Below the pieces are notes generated by a model. The model was not told the origin of the DNA and made no database searches. It worked only from the letters and a program-made list of their open reading frames with translations. A stretch of 64,000 nt of DNA, from contig KV918788.1 of the NCBI GenBank assembly GCA_002049455.2, positions 124,001 to 188,000 on the forward strand, read 5' to 3'. Positions 22,144 to 32,349 of the stretch are shown one piece after another (the stretch's first letter is position 1; each line of letters opens with the position of its first letter). The translations under genes and the position numbers were made by a program. Origin of the DNA: Porphyra umbilicalis. Lineage: Eukaryota > Rhodophyta > Bangiophyceae > Bangiales > Bangiaceae.

Positions 22144-22350
22144 CGCGACGCGCGCCGCCCGCACGCGACGCTGCGACAGCGTCGCGGCCGGCGGTGCCGC
22201 CTCCCCCGCCTCGGCGGCGGCGGGTGGGGTCGTGGCGCCGCCGCTCCTTCCCCCCCCCACCCGGCCCCTGCTTGACGCCCCCGCCGCGCATGCTCGTCGG
22301 CGGCGGTGGCTCGGCGACGGCACGGGCCGCCGCCCCCACGCCAGGCAATG
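21199..22350. other. GC-rich low-complexity block with G and C runs
   Basis: All frames open, Ala/Arg/Pro/Gly translations; G run at about 22111-22141 and C runs near 21780-21806. A minus-strand frame runs from here through repeat module A+B (to 22768), but only the module part is conserved elsewhere. Confidence 0.4.
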
Positions 22351-22731
22351 AGTCAGCGTGATACAATTTGAGAAGCTGTGATAAACTCTTACCTCTTACA
22401 CCCCCCTGGAATCGCCCTCTGGCGAGGGTGATCCACCTGATGAGGTCGTATGGGCACATCGAGCGTACTGTCTTGATGCCCACACCTACGGTGCCCGTGA
22501 GAACAAAAAGACGGAAAAATGCTACAAAGGGAGGGAAGACGTCGTGAGCAAGCCAGCCATATCGGTTTTTGTACTTCAGGACACCACCTCCAGGCTTTTG
22601 ACAGTGCGAAAGAAGGGAACGGGAAAAGACCGGTTGGCCCCGTTCAGATGGCGTTTCCAAGGCGGTCACTTGGTCACTTTCCGTTGCTTTCTGTAGCGCT
22701 GTCTCAAGCCTTGAAGGTTGTGTCCTAAGAG
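22351..22731 (-). repeat. Repeat module A+B, full copy
   Basis: Part A (22351-22578) recurs at 27725-27955 (opposite orientation) and 32126-32349 (same orientation). Part B (22579-22731) recurs at 34367-34505 (opposite). Read from the minus strand both parts stay open and translate into ordinary-composition peptide with a hydrophobic stretch (FVAFFRLFVLTGTVGVGI) that is kept in all A copies. One end is always GAGTCrGCGTGATA and the other GGACACAACC. No family recognised. Confidence 0.7.
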
Positions 22732-23500
22732 CGGTACCAACAACGTCCGCATCGCGCCAGTTCCACATAAATTAAGAGCGCCACGTATGTCGTCGTGTAC
22801 GCCTGTGATTGGGTGTCGAGCCACCGCGAGCTCTTTACGAAAGGGTTCCACAAAGGATCTGGCAGACCCAATGTATTTGATGAAAAAAGGGGGCTACTGT
22901 ATAAATTGGTTTGCGGAATGCGAAGGCGACGTTGGTGGTTGCAACCTTCCGAACTCACGGAACCAGACATCTCGCATCACCGTGAGAAGGGCGCTGCGTG
23001 TCCCCCGTCAGTCGTCGTCATTTGAGCGGCCGATCGTCCTTCAATCGTCCTTAACTGGATGACACGGATCAGGTTCACATGTCCATTCTAGCGTGAATAT
23101 GCAGTCGTTCCGGCGATCATCCGTCATGAGACAGACACGTTTCAGGTCACCACGTGCCTCAGAGTGGTCGAAGCGCCGTCATCTGATCAGATTTCCGTTT
23201 TCTTCGGGTCGACTCGTTTCCGAAGGCGACGGCGACACCTACGTTGTGGGGCCAGCCGTGTCGAAATGGACGAGCCAGAGAACGTCACTCGAATATCCAC
23301 TGAGGGCACGGCACGTGCACCGCAGTTGACGGTGACTCGTCCAGGATGCCCGTTTCTGTCCCTGGAAGTACAGGTCTGCGGGGCCTTACTGTCCACCATC
23401 ACACTGGGATAATAGCAGAAAGGTCCTGGGCGGGCCCGTTCTCGGGCCGAGTGAGGTGGCCCTCACGTTGCCGGTGTTGGACCACGCCCCACCAGGTGTG
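22732..23500. other. No recognisable gene
   Basis: Short open frames on both strands, ordinary composition, no motif. Confidence 0.35.
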
Positions 23501-24127
23501 ATGACAACCCGAGGGAACGGTCGCAATTGGACCTGGGTTGTGCTGAAGAGATTCTTCACTTCCCACTTCTCAGTCCACCGGACACGGCACGCGCGGATCA
23601 TTGGGCACAGCGGCGGACGTGCAAGGCGCCATTGTGAAGGCCTCCGACCAGGCCACGTCGTCTCTACCATGGAGCACCCGCACTCGCACTCGGCCGCCAG
23701 CGCAAGCAGCGCGGCTGGCCCCCGGCGTGCCCGCGCGGCCGGCATCGAGCGTGCCGGCGCGGCCGGCCTCGAGCGTACCCGGGAGGCCGGCCTCGAGCGT
23801 GCCCGCGCAGCCGCCCGAGAGGGGGCGCGCCGTCTCCCTGGTATTCTGGCGAAGAAGGCACAGTCTGCAAGACACCGGCGCCGGCTGGCGCGGGCCATTC
23901 GCATGAGCTACGCCGCCACGATGGCCTCGGACGAGGTTACCAGCGGCACCCGCAGCACGGTGTTTCGATCGTCGACGGCAGCGGACGGGCCGGTGTCGGC
24001 GGACAAGGCCACCGAAGCCTGCAACCGCACGGCGACTGACGGCGGTGTGACTGATGTGGACGTCGACCGCCAGCAGGCCAAGGTAGAGGCTAAGGTCGAG
24101 GTCCACTTGGAGGACACTGCGTCCTGA
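23501..24127 (+). CDS. Hypothetical protein with charged octad repeats
   Basis: The open frame has ATG codons at 23501 and, in a better context (ctaccATGg), at 23669; the shorter form is 152 residues. After a His/Ser-rich start there are about four tandem eight-residue repeats (ERARAAGI, ERAGAAGL, ERTREAGL, then ERARAAAR), which should form a helix with alternating Glu/Arg and Ala faces. A basic stretch and a Val/Lys/Glu-rich C-terminus follow, ending in TGA. I recognise no family. The opposite strand is also open, so it may be only minisatellite DNA that happens to be readable. Confidence 0.35.
   Translation: MTTRGNGRNWTWVVLKRFFTSHFSVHRTRHARIIGHSGGRARRHCEGLRPGHVVSTMEHPHSHSAASASSAAGPRRARAAGIERAGAAGLERTREAGLERARAAAREGARRLPGILAKKAQSARHRRRLARAIRMSYAATMASDEVTSGTRSTVFRSSTAADGPVSADKATEACNRTATDGGVTDVDVDRQQAKVEAKVEVHLEDTAS
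23725..23812. repeat. 24-bp minisatellite inside the hypothetical ORF
   Basis: About 3.5 copies of a unit close to GCGTGCCGGCGCGGCCGGCC plus TCGA. The period is a multiple of three and codes for octads. Confidence 0.85.
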
Positions 24128-25780
24128 AGACGCGCTGCAACGCGCTTTCTCTTGTAGTGACAAGTGTGCACGAGCGGCCCTTGCCGGGCCGCCTGCGCCG
24201 GCCCACGCCGGGCCGCCTTTCTCGTCACTGCGCTGCTCTTATTTGGCTTGAGCCGTCTAGGGGAGGGGAGCAAGCGGGCACAGGGCAGGAGAGGTACGAG
24301 AGGAGGGCCGTCTGCTGTATGAGAGGGCCGTCGGCCGTATGTATTCTTGCTGCTATCGTCTCTTCGTAGTCTGTTTGGTGTTGTATCTCTGCGGCTATGG
24401 CGGACAGCCTGCTGTGTTGTAAATCGTTTTTCTTTGTCAGCCGGCCGAGTACTGGCGCCAAGAGACTTGAACAGGTGGCTCGAGGATAGCAGGAAGTATG
24501 ATATGGCGGGAGGCGGTGGCGGGCGCGGCTGTGGAATGACCGTCGACCCCCTGATGGGTCTGCCGCAGTCTTCCAGTGACGAGCCCCCGTAGCGACGGCA
24601 GCCTCACCGTCAAGGGCACGACGGCAGCCTCGCCGTCGAGGGCACGCTGCGCAGACCTTCACGGGGCCGAAACCACCGAGCCTCATCACGGGGGCGGCTT
24701 CGCCGTCGCGGGGAAACGTTGTCTCCAGTGCGACTCGGCCGAGTCAATCCAAGGCCACGAAAGCACTGCCGCGCGGCCGTTTTTGCCGCGGTTTGCAATC
24801 AACAAATCAGGTGATAGGATACAATTTCGGTAGATCAGAAGAAGTATCACAAATCTCGGCTGGCGTGTGATGCGGTTGCAACACGCGTCGCAATCCAAAA
24901 ATAGTCGGATCAAGTGAGGTGGTGTGCCTCCACGACCGGACCACAGGCGGTGGCCGAATACGGGTTTTGGTGGACCGACTCGATCTGAGACCCAGTGGCC
25001 CCAAATACGTTGTGGGCGGGACAGCGGCGTTGAGCCCTTGCTGACGCAGGGCACCCAGTGTCAGCCAAACGGTCCGCTTGCGTGAACGGGAGGGACCATC
25101 AAGAGCCAGGCAAATATGCTCGGAGATCCACTCAAGGCTGTGCACGTGCATGAATGTTTACATTGCTGGTGTCCGAGGCTCTAGCGTCGGGATACGTGGG
25201 CAGCCGCCCCTGCCTCGTGTCTCACCTGAACGTAGCGTAGAAAGGACCATGACCCACGCATGTGCTCGTTGGAGAGGGCTCAATACCAGACAGCTGACCA
25301 CACAAACCCATCTCTTTTTGCCTGCCGACGCCGGTGGCCGCTCAGCCAGGTTGTTTACTTTCTGGAGAAGAATGGCCGCAGAGTATAGCCAGAAAGCTGA
25401 CCACACAAACCCCGCTCTGTCTGCTTCGCTGACGTGGGGGGCCGCGCGGGCCGGGTGTTTTTTGGCTGCAGAAGAATGGCCGCAGAGTACGGTCCTTTGG
25501 GGGCCCATAGACTTGTTTTCACGCTGCGTGAGTCGATGTGGAGCAGACACGCGACGCGAGGCCCCAGAAGGCGATAGGAGCAGCCAGGCACGCACAGAGG
25601 TGGGGGGTGCGAGAGGGGTCTGGTGGTGTGATTCGACGGCATTTTAGCACCCCGCTCGGCGCCCACGAGGACCTGAACGCCCGCCACCCACCGTTGCCAC
25701 AGACGCGCCGGACCCAACTCCCACGCTGTGCCTGCTGCGACATTCTGCCCCACCCCACCCCACCCCGTCGCGCTTCGTCA
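24128..25780. other. No recognisable gene; short internal direct repeats
   Basis: AGCTGACCACACAAACC occurs near 25291 and 25397, and AGAATGGCCGCAGAGTA near 25368 and 25474, about 106 bp apart each time, so a degenerate tandem pair lies at about 25290-25500. A minus-strand frame at 24807-25151 has ordinary composition but no recognised domain. A 14-bp match to the 5992-7935 transposon terminus lies at 25627-25641. Confidence 0.4.
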
Positions 25781-25789
25781 TTGACATGT

Positions 25790-26195
25790 CGTCGCCCTTA
25801 GTCGATGGTGCCAAGGCCCGCCAGATGCGCACCCCTATTGTGGCCACGCGCGTGGCCAAACTCGAGCACGCTGTTCGTGAGCACGGCGACGGGGCCTCCA
25901 CTGGGGGCCCGATACCGGCGCCGCCCACCCGCGCCGGCATCCGGAAACGGTCCTCAAACTCGTCCTCGCCGTACACAGGCGGCCGCCCGTCTACACCGAA
26001 ATAGTCACGCAGAATGGCAAACGCACCCAGGTCAAAATCACGCTGCCGATTAGGTCGGCGCCCGCGTCGAGAGCTCCCCGCACGTTTGCGCACATGACCC
26101 GCACATACGGCTAGCCGTGCACGGCGCGCTCCAAAGCAAGCTCGTGCGCCCAGAATCGCCGCAAGCTCCAGCTCGTCCTCACCCGCCTCGTCCAT
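25790..26195 (-). pseudogene. PIF/Harbinger-type transposase N-terminal fragment
   Basis: From an ATG at 26195 the frame gives an acidic start, a basic middle, then ILRDYFG ... PPVYGEDEFEDRFRMPARV. The DYF(G)-x-PPVY-x-FExRFRM arrangement is the familiar N-terminal lead-in of Harbinger nucleases (DDE_Tnp_4). After this the reading breaks up near 25880 and no nuclease motifs follow, so it is a truncated relic. The 12-bp minisatellite lies immediately upstream. The call rests on one motif block and memory of the family. Confidence 0.45.
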
Positions 26196-26241
26196 GGCCT
26201 GTCGGCCACACGTTGGCCGAGCAAATGCTACTGCGACAAAG

Positions 26242-26765
26242 ATGGCTGTCACGACGGTGGCACACGACGGTGGCGCACGACGGTGGCGCACGACGGTGGC
26301 GCACGACGGTGGGCACGACTTCGGTCGGTGGGTGGCAGTGGGCAGCGGTGGGCGGCGGTGGGCGGTGGTGGGCGGCGGTGCGCGGCGGTGCGCGTCGAGC
26401 TACCGAAAAGAAGATGGGCGTGACGACGGTGGCGCACGACGGTAGCGCACGACGGTGGCGCACGACGGTGGCGCACGACGGTGGCGCACGACGGTGGCAC
26501 GACGTCGGTCGGTGGGTGGCAGTGGGCGGCGGTGGGCGGCGGTGGGCCGCGGTGCGCGGCGGTGCGCGTCGAGCTACCGCAAAGAAGATGAGCGTGACGG
26601 CGGTGGCGCACGACGGTGGCGCACGACGGTGGCGCACGACGGTGGCGCACGACAGTGGCGCACGACGGTGGCGCACGGTGGTGGGCACGACGTCGGTCGG
26701 TGGGCGGCAATGGGCGGCGGCGGGCGGGGGCGGGGGGCGGTGGGCGGCGGCGGTGCGCGTCATGC
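26242..26765. repeat. Higher-order minisatellite: 12-bp units inside three longer units of about 160-190 bp
   Basis: The basic unit is GGCGCACGACGGT (12-bp period), repeated four to six times. It is then followed by a GTCGGTCGGTGGG / GTGGGCGGCGGT linker and GAGCTACC-x-AAAGAAGATG. That whole block occurs three times. Several frames on both strands are open because of the period. Confidence 0.9.
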
Positions 26766-27724
26766 GGACGCGCCCGGCGCACGGCATATAAAAAACAGTC
26801 GCCAGACGCTGCTGCTGCCGCCCCCCCCCCCAACTTCAGGCATGCGGGTGGGGGTGCAGGCACCACCACCGGTCCCAGGCACCCGATGGCTGGTCCGCCA
26901 TCAGTGCGGGGCCCGGCATCGCACGCCCATATGACGCGTGGCGCGGCGCGGTTCCACAAATAATCCGTGCGTGGACACAACCCAGTGTGCTGAGCACAAC
27001 CGGTCCCCAGAGGGCCGTGACGCAGTCATATCAGGTCCACTCCGAAGGTGCGCGGCCCACAGCGCATGCGACCTGTTTTGTGCGTCCACGTCTCTCTTTT
27101 GGCCTCGCGAGACGCGGTGTCAAGCAACGTACGCTTTCAATGTGACCCACCGAGATAGAGGCCGTTGAAGACACTCGGCAGGGGTCGAGGAAGCCGCCAC
27201 ATGGCAGCACAAAGCGACCTGTTCGAGATTCGTGCCCCACGCGAAATGATAGATGACCTGGGCTTGGTCATACTGCGCGTGACCGGTCATTCAGTCACCT
27301 CTCGCTGGCCCCCGCGCCGAATCAAATCACGCTGTGCGATCAAACGACGCCACACGTGGCCACGATCGCGGTCATCATTGAGCGTCGTTTGGCTTCGTTT
27401 GGCTTCGTTCCGTCCATGACAGCACTCAGATTCATGTCAAACTTCTCGACACAGTCGCGAACGGGCGCTCGGGATCCGCATATCGGCCTTCTATGTGGAG
27501 AACGCGCCGGCATTCGCGAACGCTTCCGTACCCCCCGCCTGTTATCCGGTTGGACTTATCCCAATCTTCTAAATCGTTTCTGGTGCCTTTGTGGACAGAT
27601 CCGGCTCGCTGACGTTGTCGGTGATCACTCAGGCTGCGTTTTTCCACATAGAGCGCCACGTGGGGCCACGTGGGACACGTGGGCCCATATTTTGTGGATG
27701 CGGAACGTTGTTGGTACCGCTCTA
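26766..27724. other. No recognisable gene
   Basis: Ordinary composition with short ORFs; no motif or repeat shared with other parts of the window, except the final bases adjoining repeat A. Confidence 0.35.
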
Positions 27725-27955
27725 AAGTACAAAAACCGATATGGCTGGCCTGCTCACGACGTCTTCCCTCCCTTTGTAGCATTTTTCCGTCTTTTTGTTC
27801 TCACGGGCACCGTAGGTGTGGGCATCAAGACAGTACGCTCGATGTGCCCATACGACCCCATCAGGCGGATCACCCTCGCCAGAGGCCGATTCCAGGGGGG
27901 TGTAAGAGGTAAGAGTTTATCACAGCTTCTCAGATTTTATCACGCCGACTCAATG
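27725..27955 (+). repeat. Repeat module A, copy 2
   Basis: Inverted relative to 22351-22578 and about 95% identical by eye. It abuts the start of the cysteine-rich gene segment at TGTGACGTGGCC, so the two units are joined here. Confidence 0.8.
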
Positions 27956-28183
27956 TGACGTGGCCAGCACGGCTGCTACGGCGGCTGCGGCGGCCGTGGC
28001 GGTGTCCGCAGCTGCTGCAGCAGGGGCGGCATGTGTCGGGAGGAGGGTGTGGGGTTTGAGTCAGCAGCGATCTGGGCTGAGTCAGCAGAGGGTTGGGCTG
28101 CGTCGGCAGAAGTCCAGACTGGAAGCCCCCTGCGAGGCCGGTGTATGCCACAAGTGGCCAAGAGAGAGATGATTGCCACCTAA

Positions 28184-28923
28184 GAGCATTGCCAACAACT
28201 CAGGCTATCGCTATCGGCTATTCCATTCTAGAACCAAGTCCGCGTCCTTAGACAGCCACATGTACGTCAGCGGTTGGCTGCTGTGCTGTCATGAGCCTAA
28301 GTACCTGCAGGTTTCCTTACACCAGGCCTTGTCAGGGCCCGATCAAGACGATATTTTCTGCCAGGACTTGATTCATTGCAGCGGCAGATGACAACTGTGG
28401 TGAGCAGCCGTATCAACCATAACGAAGGCGCAGAGAACGCTCGTCGGCAGACGGACAAAGAAACAGGTCAAAATGTGCAGCGCTTGATGACGACCACGCC
28501 TCGAAGGACGTCACTGTAGGACCATTGCCATGCACGACAGCTCTTGCGGACGTTCCCACCACCTCTGCCCAGAAGAAACTGGCTGTCAATCTTACAGACG
28601 TGGCGCACACGTTGCAGCAGCGTGCTACTACTTGCTGTGAAACGGGTCGTTGATCCATCACATGGGCCAATCAGAGGCCCCCGTGAGATAGCCTCGGCTA
28701 TCCCAAAAGCTATTCCGACTCGAAATAGAAAAGCGATAGCCGCACAGCTATTCTTGGTCAGCGGAAGCCAGAATCAAGTAGGTAGTTCGATTTCCATGGC
28801 CCGAACAAAAAAAGGGCTTCTTCGTCTAAAAAGTGGTGTTACGTCGGACTTCAGGTGCTTAATGGGACACGTTGTGCAACGTGGCTTGAATATGGGGATA
28901 GCATCTCATTGTTAACAATGCTC
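28184..28923. mobile_element. 740-bp MITE, tandem copy 1 (PIF/Harbinger-like)
   Basis: Ends GAGCATTG...CAATGCTC, flanked by TAA on both sides (28181-28183, 28924-28926). The empty site CACCTAACCGCG is present in both other copies of the segment (near 62700 and 36525), proving insertion with a 3-bp TAA duplication, as for PIF/Harbinger elements. An 84-codon open frame near the right end is kept in both tandem copies, but I recognise no transposase. Confidence 0.9.
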
Positions 28924-28926
28924 TAA

Positions 28927-29666
28927 GAGCATTGCCAACAACTCAGGCTATCGCTATCGGCTATTCCATTCTAGAACCAAGTCCGCGTCCTTAGACAGCC
29001 ACATGTACGTCAGCGGTTGGCTGCTGTGCTGTCATGAGCCTAAGTACCTGCAGGTTTCCTTACACCAGGCCTTGTCTGGGCCCGATCAAGACGATATTTT
29101 CTGCCAGAACTTGATTCACTGCAGCGGCAGATGACAACTGTGGTGAGCAGCCGTATCAACCATAACGAAGGCGCAGAGAACGCTCGTCGGCAGGCGGACA
29201 AAGAAACAGGTCAAAATGTGCAGCGCTTGATGACGACCACGCCTAGAAGGACGTCACTGTAGGACCATTGCCATGCACGACAGCTCTCGCGGACGTTCCC
29301 ACCACCTCTGCCCAGAAGAAACTGGCTGTCAATCTTGCAGACGTGTCGCACACGTTGCAGCCACGTGCTACAATTTGCTGTGAAACGGGTCGTTGATCCA
29401 TCACATGGGCCAATCAGAGGCCCCCGTGAGATAGCCTCGGCTATCCCAAAAGCTATTCCGACTCGAAATAGAAAAGCGATAGCCGCACAGCTATTCTTGG
29501 TCAGCGGAAGCCAGAATCAAGTAGGTAGTTCGATTTCCATGGCCCGAACAAAAAAAGGGCTTCTTCGTCTAAAAAGTGGTGTTACGTCGGACTTGAGGTG
29601 CTTAATGGGACACGTTGTGCAACGTGGCTTGAATATGGGGATAGCATCTCATTGTTAACAATGCTC
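28927..29666. mobile_element. 740-bp MITE, tandem copy 2
   Basis: Same length and orientation as copy 1, with only a few substitutions; the copies share the middle TAA, and a third TAA follows at 29667-29669. Confidence 0.9.
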
Positions 29667-30187
29667 TAACCGCGTTCTCGCGCCCCCCCCCCTGTCCGAG
29701 GAAGATACAAAGGAATATGTCACACACTGCAGCTGCAGCACAGGGCATACGGTAGCATTCCTGTTTTTGTTACAAACGTCCGTTGGAGGTGGAGCCCGTC
29801 TCACCGCGGCGCTGCCGTTGTGGCGGCGGCAGTTGCAGCCCCCGCGGCAGCGGCAGTGGTAGCGGCAGCGGCAGTGGCGATGGCAGTGGCAGCGGCAGCG
29901 GCAGCGGCGGCAGCGGCGGCCGCATCTGCCGCGGGTCGTGCGGTACGGTGGGTTGGGAGGGCGGTGCAGGTTCGGTTCCCTGCTCGGAAGAGCTTAAGAG
30001 GCCCGCCGCCGGCGCTCGCCGCCACAACGAAGAGCCGCAAACCCAGCCGCTCACCCGCCGACCCGGCCGCCCTCACCTCGCATCGCCAGCAAGATCCCAC
30101 CTTCCACCCCGCCCCCACCCTCCCGCTAGCGGGCGCCCCCCTTCACAGCCTTGTTCGCGTCCACAGGCACCCCCCCCGCCCGGCACA

Positions 30188-30757
30188 ATGTATCGCCTTG
30201 ACGGGCCCGTTCACAAGATGACGACCAAGGCCGCCCTCCGCCGGGGGGCTGCCCGCGGGTGGCTCGCGGCGGCGTTGGCCGCCACCGTCGCCGCCGCCGT
30301 CATTGCCATTGCCGCAGCGGCGTCGCCGTCGCGGGCGACGGCAGCTGCCCTTGCGGGGGGGCCGCCCCCTGCCGCTGCCGCGGCCGCCCCGGCGGGCCTG
30401 GCAGAGGTTGCCGCGAGCCGCGCGGCGGGCGGCGCGCTCCCGTCGGGGGGTCTCCTCCACACGGCGGTGCGTCGCCCGGCCGCCGCCGCCGCTGCCGGTG
30501 ACCTCACCGACGGCGTCGCCGCCGCCGCCAAGGAGGATGCTGCCGCCACAGACACGCTCGCGGCCGTCGATCGGCAGTCGCGCACCTGTAAGAGGGCGTT
30601 CGCCCGGTGCGACCGCGTCTTTAGTTGCGCGCAGACTGGGGCGTGTCCGCCGGCTCAAGTGCGCAGCGCTTGTTGCCGTTGCGCCCCCCTGTGCCGGGGC
30701 AGTAAGCTTCGGCGCGGCTGCCTCAAGCGTGCCGGATTTTTCGGCTTCCGTTGTTGA
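30188..30757 (+). CDS. Secreted cysteine-rich protein, paralogue 1 (189 aa)
   Basis: The ATG at 30188 is chosen because the C run just upstream differs in length between paralogues (8 versus 9), which would shift any longer frame. Residues ~1-20 are basic; a hydrophobic segment (WLAAALAATVAAAVIAIAAA) follows, a signal peptide or type II anchor. The middle ~80 residues are Ala/Gly/Pro-rich. The last ~58 residues form a domain with ten cysteines: C-x6-C-x5-C-x5-C-x8-CC-x-C-x3-C-x8-C-x10-C, the last Cys being the C-terminal residue, then TGA. It is basic and resembles disulfide-rich secreted peptides in layout only; I recognise no family. Two paralogues (35261-35830, 63242-63814) share the leader closely and the Cys domain loosely. 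Location outside the cell or at the surface is inferred. Confidence 0.75.
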   Translation: MYRLDGPVHKMTTKAALRRGAARGWLAAALAATVAAAVIAIAAAASPSRATAAALAGGPPPAAAAAAPAGLAEVAASRAAGGALPSGGLLHTAVRRPAAAAAAGDLTDGVAAAAKEDAAATDTLAAVDRQSRTCKRAFARCDRVFSCAQTGACPPAQVRSACCRCAPLCRGSKLRRGCLKRAGFFGFRC

Positions 30758-31508
30758 GGCATGTGGGGCGGGGGGGGGACGTGGTCGCACGCGCGCGGTC
30801 GCCGCCGCTTCGATGCAACCGGTGGCGCGGCGGGCGGCGGCGGCGGTGGCGGCGGCGCCCGCGGGCCGCTCGGGCCGGGGGCGCGCGCGAGCCGGGGCCC
30901 CCACTCCCCACCGCCGGCCGGGGGTCGGCGGTGTCGTCTCGGAGGGCAGACGCCAAGCCCTGGGCGTACTGCCATGGTAGAGGATAGCGATAGTTTTAGT
31001 TTGGGCGCGTGGCTTGCCCCGCTCGCCACCACGACGGGCCATTGATGGCGGCGTTCCGCGCCATTTCAAAGGTCCAGAGTTGGTAACAGCCGCGCAGGGG
31101 ACGGACATGGTGGGGACGCAACCGGCGCTCCCCGCTGAGGGCCTGCCTCCTGCCAGGGGGCGCCGGCGTCTGGCGGCGCCCGACGCCAAGCCCCCCACAC
31201 CAACCCCCCCCCCCCACACCCGTCCAGCCGCAGCGGCAACGGCTGCGTCTGCGCCGGCCGACGGCTGTGCGGCGGTCGGCGGCGCGGCGGCGACAGCGGC
31301 GGCAGAAACGACCGGCGGTGGCGCTGCAGCCGCAATGGCCGCGTGCGTCGACCCCGCCGCCGCGGCGGCCGCCCGCCCCCCGCCAACGCGTGTGCCCGTC
31401 AGTCGTTTTGCGCCCGCGGCGGCGGCGGCGGGACGGGACACCCGCACACCGGGCGGCGGGTGGGGCGCGTGCGGCGGCGGGGGGGGGCGGCAGGCTTCGC
31501 CCGCCCCC

Positions 31509-32125
31509 CTGCCGTGCGGGTCGCACCGCCGCCCGACACGGGCCGCGGTGGCCGAGAGGGGGGGGAGCGCGTCGGCGTCGCGGCGCTTCCGTGTCGGCGG
31601 GGAGCACCAAGGCGCGAGGAGGGGGGGGAGGCGGGGGCGCGTCCGCCTTGGGGCGGGCGGAGGGCGGCGGTGGGGGGTCGGCGCCGTGCCGCTGCCGCCG
31701 CCGACGGTCGGTCGGCGGCTGGCGGTGGCGTCGGCGGCGGCGGCGGCGGCAGCGGGGGGGGGATGGCCCACGCCGTCGCCGGGCGGCGCCGGCAGCGGCA
31801 CACCCGACGGGCGGCACCGGGGCGCGGCGCGCCCACAGGGCCCCCTCACCGGCCGCCCCCCCGCCCTCTCCGCCGCCGCCGCCAGCCGCCACGCGCACGT
31901 GCGCCACGGGCCCCGGCACGCGCCGCCGTCGGCGCGGTGCGGGCGGTGCCCGGCGCTGGTACGGCCGCCGCCGCGACGCGCCGCCGGCGCTGACGGGGGC
32001 CCCCCGTCGCACGGGCGCGTCGGCCGGCCCGGCGGTGGCGCGCCCGCCGCGCACCGCCGACGGCGTGCGGGCGGTGGCGGTGGGGGCGGCGGGCGTCAAG
32101 GGGGGGGGGGGCCCCCTCCCCCCAT
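31509..32125. other. GC-rich low-complexity block
   Basis: Open in most frames, Ala/Arg/Pro/Gly translations, G runs near 31480 and 32100. Not clearly shared with the other cysteine-rich gene segments. Confidence 0.4.
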
Positions 32126-32349
32126 TGAGTCAGCGTGATACAATCTGAGAAGCTGTGATAAACTCTTACCTCTTACACCCCCCTGGAATCGGCCTCTGGC
32201 GAGGGTGATCCGCCTGATGGGGTCGTATGAGCACATCGAGCGTACTGTCTTGATGCCCACACCTACGGTGCCTGTGAGAACAAAAAGATGAGAAAACGCT
32301 ACAAAGGGAGGGAAGACGTCGTGAGCAAGCCAGCCATATCGGTTTTTGT
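32126..32349 (-). repeat. Repeat module A, copy 3
   Basis: Same orientation as 22351-22578. It begins GAGTCAGCGTGATACAA and runs to GGTTTTTGT, where it is cut off by the CAGCCGAGGCACTCGGCTG repeat end. Confidence 0.8.

Larger units (their letters stand above)
27953..31508 (+). repeat. Segment carrying cysteine-rich gene 1 (left arm of an inverted duplication)
   Basis: 27953-28180 and 29667-31508 match, inverted, 36730-34506, and in direct orientation 62460-64000. The homology covers the gene, about 500 bp upstream and 750 bp downstream. The arm is interrupted by two tandem 740-bp MITEs (28184-29666) that the other two copies lack. Confidence 0.85.

Noticed and set aside
22351..22731. Module A+B as a Helitron end
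   Set aside because: The end reads ...GTCCTAA, which resembles CTRR, but no stable hairpin precedes it, the following base is not T, and no Rep/helicase is seen.
26242..26765. Minisatellite ORFs as real repeat proteins
   Set aside because: Several frames on both strands are equally open because the period is 12 bp, so openness is not evidence of coding.
29960..30010. tRNA-like GGTTCGGTTCC loop upstream of the cysteine-rich gene
   Set aside because: The stem is only partly formed with an 8-base loop, and no acceptor, D or anticodon arms can be placed. Present in all copies only because the segment is duplicated.
21240..32125. GC-rich blocks 21240-22350 and 31509-32125 as two copies of one sequence
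   Set aside because: Both precede module A, but I could not align them beyond shared composition.
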